From Clostridia bacterium UC5.1-1E11 (GTDB lineage: Bacteria > Bacillota > Clostridia > Oscillospirales > Acutalibacteraceae), in contig BCAA01000013.1 of assembly GCA_001305115.1 (NCBI GenBank), forward strand, positions 18,783 to 82,782: a stretch of 64,000 bases of DNA, in the 5' to 3' direction. A program made the position numbers and the translations under genes. Below, one piece after another: positions 57,762-64,000 of this stretch (the first letter of the stretch is position 1; the number at the start of each line of letters is the position of its first letter). The notes under the pieces are model-generated. The model ran no database searches and had not been told where the DNA came from. It was given only the letters and a program-made list of their open reading frames with translations.

Positions 57762-58499
57762 TTATTCAAAAATAGTCAATGGATCGATCCATTTTCCCGA
57801 CTTCTTGACTGCAAAATGCAGATGTGGATCGTCCGCACTCTCGCATGGAGTGGTACCAACTGTACCAATTTTCTGGCCTGCTTTTACCGTGTCCCCTGCC
57901 TTAACATCCATGGTTTCCAATCCGCAATAACAGCCGCCGATCTCACCATGCTCAATATATACCACATTGCCAAATAGATCGTCATGATATGCATTTTTAA
58001 CGGTTCCATCCGCGATCGCCGTTACTTCGTCTCCCAGTTCTGCGGCAAAATCTACACCTGCATGTGCGCGCCAATCCTTCATCGTTTTGGAATAGATAAG
58101 ATCTTCGATACTAAATTTTTGTACCACAGTATCTCCGACTGGATAGGAAAATGTCTCCGGGACCGTTGTCGTCTTGACAACCGGTTCCTCTGAGGAAACA
58201 GGCGCCTTCGAAGCTGGCGCTTGGCTACTTGGAGCGGCACTCGACGGCGTTGATGAGGACACCGCTGAACGACTGCTCTGTGGTACTTCTAGCACCCCGC
58301 TTACCGCCTCATTAGCCGGAAAGGCGGTTGTCTGGCTGCTGGATGGGACGTCCTCCTCCGGTGTTGCATAGTTAATGACGCTATCGTACGTCGTCCAGGC
58401 GGCCACACCGATGGCAATTAAACAGACGCCCAGAGCAATGTAAAAGCCTTTGGAAGACCCGCCGGATGAATGGTTCTTCTGATAATGGTTATTAGTCAT
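57762..58499 (-). CDS. spoIIQ: SpoIIQ-like LytM/M23 membrane protein
   Basis: 245 residues from ATG 58499 (GGAGGTG 7 bases upstream). Cytoplasmic stub, one membrane span (about 18-38), Ser/Pro/Ala-rich linker and a LytM domain with HAGVDFA and DDPHLHF, so both zinc-binding motifs are kept, unlike Bacillus SpoIIQ. In clostridia SpoIIQ with an intact site forms the forespore side of the engulfment channel with SpoIIIAH. A matching sigma-F/G promoter lies at 58519-58547. A generic M23 endopeptidase is the alternative. Confidence 0.75.
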   Translation of the reverse strand: MTNNHYQKNHSSGGSSKGFYIALGVCLIAIGVAAWTTYDSVINYATPEEDVPSSSQTTAFPANEAVSGVLEVPQSSRSAVSSSTPSSAAPSSQAPASKAPVSSEEPVVKTTTVPETFSYPVGDTVVQKFSIEDLIYSKTMKDWRAHAGVDFAAELGDEVTAIADGTVKNAYHDDLFGNVVYIEHGEIGGCYCGLETMDVKAGDTVKAGQKIGTVGTTPCESADDPHLHFAVKKSGKWIDPLTIFE

Positions 58500-58518
58500 T
58501 CGTTGCACCTCCGAGTCT

Positions 58519-58547
58519 ATTTTTGCCACCTATTCCGGGGAATATGC
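58519..58547 (-). promoter_or_regulatory. Sigma-F/G-type forespore promoter of spoIIQ
   Basis: Minus-strand GCATA (58547-58543), 15 bases, GGCAAAAAT (58527-58519), matching GyATA and GGnnAnAmT completely. The transcript would begin close to the ribosome binding site. Confidence 0.65.
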
Positions 58548-58590
58548 GGTAAATGTAAAAATAGACGTTCCATCCCCATTCCAGAAAACA

Positions 58591-58626
58591 CGAAAAAAAG
58601 ACCGAACCCTTTCGGATTCGGTCTTT
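58591..58626 (-). terminator. Hairpin with T-run on the minus strand
   Basis: aaagaccgaa (58598-58607) / ttcggtcttt (58617-58626), seven T on the minus side. No minus-strand gene lies upstream, so it may insulate spoIIQ from antisense transcription from the lexA region. Confidence 0.65.
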
Positions 58627-58663
58627 CTTCTTAGCTTGAGGGGTATATTGAGGAGGGTAGAAC

Positions 58664-58750
58664 ATGTATCAAGTTCTGGTGCGGCTCCATTGCTTGATTA
58701 CGAGTTTTATTATACTCACTTTACCTCTTTCAGTTGTTACGATGCTATGA
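58664..58750 (+). CDS. Possible 28-residue hydrophobic microprotein
   Basis: ATG 58664 preceded by GAGGAGGG at 8-base spacing. The product is a single hydrophobic helix (HCLITSFIILTLPLSVV). No family, and no obvious promoter. The strong ribosome binding site is the only reason to call it. Confidence 0.3.
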   Translation: MYQVLVRLHCLITSFIILTLPLSVVTML

Positions 58751-58845
58751 ATATTCTTTAAACTATTTCAGTAGATTTTTTGAACGATTTTCCGTGTGTT
58801 TTGCCAAAAATTGCTGGTTTCAAAAGAAATCTTCGGAAACTTTTG

Positions 58846-58885
58846 CAAACAAACGTTTACATTTTTCAATTGGTTGTGTTATAAT
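58846..58885 (+). promoter_or_regulatory. lexA promoter with LexA operator
   Basis: caaacaaacgttta (58846-58859) fits the Gram-positive LexA box CGAACRNRYGTTYG with two mismatches and overlaps the -35 TTTACA (58856-58861). TATAAT at 58880-58885, 18-base spacer. Typical SOS autoregulation. Confidence 0.7.
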
Positions 58886-59074
58886 ATAGGAGATGAATCG
58901 ATGGGTGAAATGAGGTTCATAAGAATCCGTTTCCACCTACTTTTATTTGAAATACTGTGCAGAGGATGGATTCTTTAATCCCTTCCCAGTGGATTGTCTA
59001 TTTTTCCAAATCCTCTATAAAATCTTCTGCAAATGATTATAAGGAAGCTGCACCAGGAAAGTGAGGATGCAAAC

Positions 59075-59658
59075 ATGTTGACAGAAAGCCAAAAAAAGTA
59101 TACGATTACTTAAAGAGCCGTGCACAGGGGGGCCTTCCACCGACGGTACGGGAAATCTGCAAGGCAACTGGATTGAAGTCTACTTCCAGTGTTCATGCAC
59201 ATCTGAAAACATTGGAACGAGAAGGCTATATCAGCCGAGACGCCGGGCTTAACCGCGCCATTCACCTCGCGGGAGAACAACCCACCATGCAAGTTCCTGT
59301 AGTCGGCCGTGTGGCGGCTGGACAGCCGATTTTAGCTGTAGAGGAAGTGGAGGGGTACGTCCCCTTCTGCCCTCCCAACCAGAATGCCGATGAGTATTTT
59401 GCCTTGCGCGTCCGCGGGGAAAGTATGAAGTGTGCTGGAATTTTGGACGGGGATCTCGTAGTTGCGCGCAAAGTTTCTACTGCCGAAGACGGCGAGATGA
59501 TTGTAGCGCTGATTGAAGATGAAGCTACCGTTAAGTATCTGTACCGGGAAGCAGACCGTATTCGCTTACAACCCGATAACCCCGACTATGAGCCCATTTA
59601 TGCAACCGATGTGGCAGTAATCGGAAAAGTCGCCGCGGTCATTCGTTATTATAAATGA
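59075..59658 (+). CDS. lexA: LexA repressor (frameshifted in A7 run)
   Basis: Composite 194 residues. ATG 59075, [52 protein letters not shown] forms the winged helix once one A is added to the A7 tract 59091-59097. Cleavage site Ala-Gly in GRVAAGQPI, catalytic Ser in RGESM and Lys in EATVKYLYRE. Controls the SOS response, derepressed by RecA-stimulated self-cleavage. About 190 bases downstream of the LexA-box promoter. Confidence 0.92.
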
Positions 59659-59691
59659 AGCGTACTTCCATTTTCATAAAGGAATCGAGAA

Positions 59692-59730
59692 AAGGCGCAG
59701 TTCCTGTGTGATAGAGGGGAACTGCGCCTT
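59692..59730. terminator. Bidirectional terminator between lexA and the cyclase gene
   Basis: Perfect 13-bp stem, arms 59692-59704 and 59718-59730, ggcgcagtt core, between convergent genes. Confidence 0.8.
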
Positions 59731-59744
59731 GTTTCATTTTTAGG

Positions 59745-60329
59745 TCAATCCAGTTCATCCAATAAAACAGCCCGAACCGGAGAAGCTTCGGCCCCTTTTA
59801 GAAAAAGAGGGAATGCAAGCAATGTATAAGTTCCTTCTTCGACCTGTGATAAATCTAATCCCTCTAGAATGGGTATTTCTGCACTGAGTAATTCCACATG
59901 CGGCCCCTCTTCTGCATGAGGCGCGCCGATGCTCCATGCATCTGTTCCCACCAGTGTGACACCCGCGGATGCCAGTGCAAATGCAGCGCTGGTGGATAAA
60001 AAGGCCTCTCCCTCGCCTTTAAACAGCAGCATCTTCTCACAATAGGGCATGATGCGGTCAATGTCCGCGCCAGTGACAATTCCTTGTGCGGCTACTACCG
60101 TACAACGCCCCACAAAACGGGAGAGTTCCATCTCATCCACGGTTTTTCCGTCGTCGATAAAGTGACGTGGCGCGTCCACATGAGTAGCTGAGTGGCAACC
60201 TGTATAGAAGCCGGAGAGATTGTAGGAGTCCCCCAGCTCCATCCGGCGCACCAACTCCCGGCGTGGCACGGGATCTCCTGGATAAACCGGTGTAGAAAAT
60301 AGCTCCCGCGAAATGTCAATGACCTTCAT
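59745..60329 (-). CDS. Cyclase family metal hydrolase (kynurenine formamidase-like)
   Basis: 194 residues. Metal site CHSATHVDAPRHF (HxTHxDAPxH pattern). VYPGDP near the N-terminus and VGTDAWSIG are typical. Members hydrolyse N-formylkynurenine or related amides and cyclic compounds. No tryptophan pathway genes are near, so the substrate is open. Start ATG 60329. Confidence 0.85.
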   Translation of the reverse strand: MKVIDISRELFSTPVYPGDPVPRRELVRRMELGDSYNLSGFYTGCHSATHVDAPRHFIDDGKTVDEMELSRFVGRCTVVAAQGIVTGADIDRIMPYCEKMLLFKGEGEAFLSTSAAFALASAGVTLVGTDAWSIGAPHAEEGPHVELLSAEIPILEGLDLSQVEEGTYTLLAFPLFLKGAEASPVRAVLLDELD

Positions 60330-60430
60330 CCTTCTCCGCCTCCTTCCTTTTCTTGTAATATTTTTGTAATATTTTGAAAGAAATAGACCATCTAGTTTGT
60401 CTTATCAATAGGGAATTCTTGCTTGCCGCT

Positions 60431-61135
60431 TTATTTGGCCTTTTCCAGCATTGGAAGCGCTGTACAAAGCAGCTCTGTGGTCTGATGTGCAGCAAAGGTT
60501 GAAAATTGTTCGTAGTCAACTCCGGCATTGCTGTCAGCATTATCCGAGATACAACGAACCGCTGTATATTCGGTTCCGTTGATATAGCATACTTGGGCAA
60601 TGCTCCCGCTTTCCATTTCGCAGGCGATTGCGCCAAACGTGGAGGCTATCCAATGTAGCTTTTCCGCGCTGCTGATAAATTGATCGCCGGAAGCAATCCG
60701 CCCGACATGAACATCCCCTTGATATGCACAGCATTTAGCCGCTTCGGCAAGTACCCGATTCATATTTGAGGAGGTGGGGATTACAACCAGGTTAATACCG
60801 GATACCATGCCAATCTTGTCGCCGATCTGCGTCGTATCCACATCGTGTTGAATGGCTCCGTCTGCCAGGACGAGGTCCCCGATCTTGACATCCGCGCCGA
60901 TTCCCCCTGCAACGCCGCTATTGATGATTCGATCCGGTGCATAATGTAAGATCATCGTTTGGGCGCAGATTGCCGCATTGACTTTACCGACATTACAACG
61001 CGCGACCACACAATCCACTCCTCGGATTGTGCCGCGTACAAAATCCATTCCACTGATGGTTTCCGTCTGTGGATGTTCCAGTTTCGCAAGAATTTCTTCC
61101 ACTTCAATTGCCATCGCGCCAATGATTCCGATCAT
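60431..61135 (-). CDS. mtnN: 5'-methylthioadenosine/S-adenosylhomocysteine nucleosidase
   Basis: 234 residues. MIGIIGAMAIEVEEI start, VNSGVAGG-type phosphorylase fold (IINSGVAGGIG), substrate-binding ACEMESGSIAQVC and catalytic Asp in ISDNADSNAG. Cleaves adenine from MTA and SAH, recycling by-products of SAM-dependent reactions such as those of ThiH and RlmD. Upstream of, and probably co-transcribed with, the cyclase gene (101-base gap). Confidence 0.94.
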   Translation of the reverse strand: MIGIIGAMAIEVEEILAKLEHPQTETISGMDFVRGTIRGVDCVVARCNVGKVNAAICAQTMILHYAPDRIINSGVAGGIGADVKIGDLVLADGAIQHDVDTTQIGDKIGMVSGINLVVIPTSSNMNRVLAEAAKCCAYQGDVHVGRIASGDQFISSAEKLHWIASTFGAIACEMESGSIAQVCYINGTEYTAVRCISDNADSNAGVDYEQFSTFAAHQTTELLCTALPMLEKAK

Positions 61136-61293
61136 AATTGCATCCCGCCATTTCTAATAAGATTACAGTTTTTGACGTTGTCCAAATTAAAATAGGATAC
61201 CGCTCTGTATCATCCCAAAATACTGCCTATTTTTTACAGTATACCTGATTGGAAATGGAATTGCAATTACTTTACATAATCACAAAATTTCTG

Positions 61294-61322
61294 TTGTATT
61301 CGGCTAATTTTTGTAATATAAT
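61294..61322 (+). promoter_or_regulatory. Promoter of the amidase gene
   Basis: TTGTAT (61294-61299), 17 bases, TATAAT (61317-61322). Confidence 0.65.
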
Positions 61323-61371
61323 TGGAACTGTTCAACAACCTATGAGAAAAGAGAGGATGGAGAGAAAAAAG

Positions 61372-62418
61372 ATGAATCGTACATTGAAAAGGTTTTTTTC
61401 CGCCGTTGCCTTGGGCTTGACCCTTTGCCTGTTTTCGGCGTCGTTTTGTAGTGCGGCGGCCGCCTCTACATCGGAGGCAGTACAAGAACATACCCTTTCT
61501 AATGCGCAATATGACGGTCCGAATGGGCGCTTTAAAGTTTATCTGAGTCCATCTGCACAGCCGTGGAATCCTTATTGTGATGGAAGCGGCAGTGAGGAAT
61601 ATTACATGCGCCAAGTTGCAACAGCGATGATTCCTTATTTACAAAGTTATGGAATTGACTATGTATTGCCAGGCGCACAAACAGGCTCCTCTGCCAACCA
61701 GAAGTCCTTTTTGACCAATCGCGCGAATGAAGCTAAAAATACGGGCTGTGACCTCTATTTAGCGATCCATTCCAACGCAGCCACGGGAAAAACCCGCGGT
61801 ACTCGTATCTATTACTACACAAAGAGTGCCGAAAGCTTGCGCTTTGCAAAAGTTTTACAATCAACCTTCAACTATCCAGATAAATCTAATATCAAGCTCG
61901 CCTATAACGACGCTTTGATGGAGATGTACCTGCCAACCATGCCCCATGCATTGATTGAGACAGCTTTCCATGACAATCCACAGGACGTCGCCTGGATTAA
62001 GAGTAACATCAATACGATGGCCAAGAGCCTTGCGGATGCTGTCAATGAGTTTGCCAAAGGCAGTACTGGAACAGCGGTGGCATCCGGCCTCTCGATGGAT
62101 CGTATCTTTGCGAACCTTTCCACTGGAACCGCAATCATCCTGAATGTTTCCTCCACCACTGGTCAAACGGTGCCCAGTCTGGTGTGGAGTTCCAGCAATC
62201 CGGCAGTCGCTTCTGTTGACCAGGGTGGTTTCGTGCTGGGGATGAGCGCAGGCGAAACCGTGATCTCTGCCACCACGCCAACCGGAACTTCTGTGCGCTG
62301 TACGGTGACTGTGACCGGGCCTACCATGCAAATTGGCGGCGGTCCTGTCGCTTCCGCCGAAGGAGAGTATGTCGCCAATCCAACAGAGGAAACAGGAGCA
62401 ATTACTCCAACTGCTTAA
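61372..62418 (+). CDS. Secreted N-acetylmuramoyl-L-alanine amidase with Ig-like (Big2) domain
   Basis: 348 residues from ATG 61372 (GGAG upstream). Signal peptide about 1-30 (cleavage near CSAAAAS). Amidase_3 domain about 50-225: KVYLSPSAQPWNPY, DLYLAIHSNA with zinc His, and MPHALIETAFHDN with catalytic Glu. The usual first zinc motif (HGG) is replaced by the S-P-S-A-Q-P-W-N region, as in a subset of clostridial spore or cortex amidases. A Big2-like domain follows (VWSSSNPAVASVDQGG). Acts on the cell wall. Confidence 0.82.
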   Translation: MNRTLKRFFSAVALGLTLCLFSASFCSAAAASTSEAVQEHTLSNAQYDGPNGRFKVYLSPSAQPWNPYCDGSGSEEYYMRQVATAMIPYLQSYGIDYVLPGAQTGSSANQKSFLTNRANEAKNTGCDLYLAIHSNAATGKTRGTRIYYYTKSAESLRFAKVLQSTFNYPDKSNIKLAYNDALMEMYLPTMPHALIETAFHDNPQDVAWIKSNINTMAKSLADAVNEFAKGSTGTAVASGLSMDRIFANLSTGTAIILNVSSTTGQTVPSLVWSSSNPAVASVDQGGFVLGMSAGETVISATTPTGTSVRCTVTVTGPTMQIGGGPVASAEGEYVANPTEETGAITPTA

Positions 62419-62436
62419 GAGAATCTATGAGGCCAT

Positions 62437-62478
62437 GAGGGTGTCCTAAAAGTCATGAAATGACGGAAGGATACCCTC
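62437..62478 (+). terminator. Terminator of the amidase gene
   Basis: gagggtgtcc (62437-62446) / ggataccctc (62469-62478), one G-U pair, TTCTTTT tail. Confidence 0.7.
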
Positions 62479-62623
62479 TTCTTTTAGAAATTCAGATATT
62501 TTTGCAGACAGAAAGAGGATGCCCCTTTCCTATGAATCCATCGATTCGTAGTTTGGGGAACGCCAATAAGGAAGTAAGAGAAACTTATTAACTTAACGGC
62601 TGACAAACGAGGTTGCTAAAGGA

Positions 62624-62662
62624 ACCGGCGTGCTATTTCACAATGAAATGCCACGCCGGTTT
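62624..62662. terminator. Hairpin, probable terminator
   Basis: aaccggcgtg (62624-62633) / cacgccggtt (62653-62662) with an inner atttca/tgaaat stem and T4 tail. No gene directly upstream. Part of the remnant element region. Confidence 0.55.
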
Positions 62663-62849
62663 TCTACGTATTTCAAACTATGTTTACAGAGGCAAGAATG
62701 GTTTGACATTTCCAACAGTCCAATCATGCCGGATAGGCCCAATGGCATCGGGCTTTTTCACCCTCTAAATGCGTAGACACGAATACCATGATATCAGCGA
62801 GTGCAAGCGGATTTCTGCTTGCGCCCGCTTGGTTACAAAGACGGAGAAA

Positions 62850-62890
62850 GCCGTCAAGGGCGCGGAGCGTTCATCTTAACCCTTGGCGGC
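62850..62890. repeat. Inverted repeat related to the one at 15753-15792
   Basis: gccgtcaaggg (62850-62860) / cccttggcggc (62880-62890), one mismatch, loop containing gcgttcatctt. Followed by tttgctatt as in the other copy. Confidence 0.5.
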
Positions 62891-62904
62891 TTCCTTTGTC
62901 TTTG

Positions 62905-63141
62905 CTATTTCTTGTTTACGATGGCCTGCACCAGTTTTGCCTGCAAGCGGTGTTTCATGTATTCGTCCACCCGCACATGAGGCGTACCGTCCAGATCGTA
63001 GAGTGTCCGGGTACACAGCTTATTCATGTAGCCGTCATAGTACCGCAAGAGGCGTTCCACTGCCTGCGGATCACCAGCGCGGGCCTCTGCAAAAACTAAC
63101 AGGGGCAGAAGCACCCTGCCGTGGAATGTGGGCTGCTTCAT
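62905..63141 (-). CDS. Conjugative-transposon helix-turn-helix (HTH_16-type) protein
   Basis: 78 residues from ATG 63141 (GAGGGTG upstream, so the longer frame to 63237 is not used). LLPLLVFAEARAGDPQAVERLLRYYDGYMNKLC is the start typical of the small regulator found next to integrase genes of Tn916/Tn1549-like elements. No integrase or excisionase follows downstream, so this is an isolated fragment or the edge of an element. Sits beside the 62850-62890 repeat. Confidence 0.72.
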   Translation of the reverse strand: MKQPTFHGRVLLPLLVFAEARAGDPQAVERLLRYYDGYMNKLCTRTLYDLDGTPHVRVDEYMKHRLQAKLVQAIVNKK

Positions 63142-64000
63142 TGGGGACACCCTCTTTATTTTTATGCAAGTGAATTTTAAGAGAATCATTTCCTTGATAG
63201 CAGATACTTGCGTTCTACTTTTCACCACGGTAAACAAAATTAGTAAACTATTGAAAATATGTTATATTCTAATCAGTAATAGTTAACTTATTGCATGTAT
63301 AATAAATCCGCGTGCAGTTTTATTTATGTCTATTGATTAGCATGTGCTAATCGCCTCCGTCCACCGTCCTAAACGACCTTTAAAGAAAGGCGAGCTTCTC
63401 TGAGACAATACCCTCTCCTACACATCCTGTCGCTACGCTCTTGTGACCAGGTGCGTCACTGCATTCACGCAGAGAATTCTGCTCCTACGGTATTCTGCAC
63501 CGAAGGACAGCTAATCCATGCTGTTTCGAACAACGAATCAGTCCGCTTGGCCGACGGCATCAAACTTAACAAGCTCTTCGAAATTCAAATCGGCTCCCTT
63601 AAAATTGACTTTAATGGTTATGCTTTGAAAACTGCCGGTGTCTCCCCGGAAGCCCATCCTTGGTGAAATCAGTCAACGTCTTCGGCGTAAAAGGGATGCA
63701 GAGATTGTGATCTCTCGTCCACGGCTCAATTCGGGGATACCATCCGTTCTCAAAACACCAGCTTTGCAACTACAAAAGAAATTTTTCGTGAAGAATCCAT
63801 TCGCCCATTTTCTCACAAATCAGAACAATCTATCTCTTAATACGAACGCATCCCACTCCCTTTAATATCCGTTTTCATTCTACAATCCAGTTAATACGTA
63901 TATATTTTGATCTTTAATAAGATCCATCCATCGCTAAAAAAACAAACAACTGCCCTACAAATCCAACGTTCTGAGGACTACAAAAAATTTGTATACAACG
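63142..64000. other. Right end of window, no gene recognised
   Basis: Frames at 63451-63666 and 63638-63865 are open but have no ribosome binding site and no familiar motif. The GC-richer stretch 63350-63720 against AT-rich surroundings may be a decayed gene or element fragment. Confidence 0.35.

Noticed and set aside
63451..63865. Coding regions at the right end
   Set aside because: No ribosome binding sites or motifs. Both strands were read without a family match.

Overview
The window looks like a chromosomal segment of a spore-forming, strictly anaerobic, low-to-mid GC Firmicute of the class Clostridia, most likely Oscillospirales. The basis is spoIIID with a sigma-E-like promoter, a spoIIQ-like LytM gene with a sigma-F-like promoter, a TPP-riboswitch thiS-F-G-H-E operon using radical-SAM ThiH, lexA with a Gram-positive LexA box, a lone dockerin protein and a malic enzyme. 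The family-level placement is inference.

Layout. 1-2.9 kb: a SIR2 + TPR-repeat gene (minus) running off the left edge. 3.1-5.9 kb: HAD phosphatase, FUSC-like membrane protein, YgjV-like membrane protein, and a decayed inverted copy of the HAD gene. 5.9-13 kb: DUF1275 protein, a cell-wall pair (FHA-FtsW/RodA fusion and penicillin-binding protein), pyridoxamine kinase, a beta-helix sugar-nucleotide-type protein and a secreted dockerin protein. 13.6-25.3 kb: rlmD (rumA), into whose 3' end an approximately 10.4-kb integrative mobilizable element (14927-25285) is inserted. The element carries a PadR/HAAS/lipoprotein cargo operon, a pMV158-type oriT, a sigma-like factor, an XRE regulator, CHC2 and P4-type primases, a MobV relaxase and a large serine recombinase. 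25.6-36 kb: a LysR-headed redox/flavodoxin island with several genuine pseudogenes. 36-42 kb: the thiamine operon, malic enzyme and a HAD phosphatase. 42-46 kb: a lipoprotein, a dead C39-like peptidase and a polar amino-acid ABC transporter. 46-57 kb: surface polysaccharide genes (ABC exporter, GT8, GT4, two EpsG-type polymerases, polyprenyl glycosylphosphotransferase) interrupted by spoIIID and a ZIP metal transporter. 57-62.4 kb: USP-like protein, spoIIQ-like gene, lexA, cyclase, MTA/SAH nucleosidase and amidase. 62.5-64 kb: a conjugative-transposon-type helix-turn-helix gene and unassigned sequence.

The best candidate for something new is the rlmD-integrated element. The 11-bp att core lies in frame in both rlmD and the recombinase gene, so integration reciprocally swaps the C-terminal tails of the host methyltransferase and the recombinase. 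The recombinase would carry a roughly 100-residue tail only in the circular form, which could act as a built-in directionality switch.

A caution for the reader: about 17 apparent single-base frameshifts occur, mostly in homopolymers and including lexA, thiF and ftsW-like genes. They look like sequencing or assembly indels, and I give composite coordinates for those genes. A second, smaller set of genes carries in-frame stops or deletions and is truly decayed.
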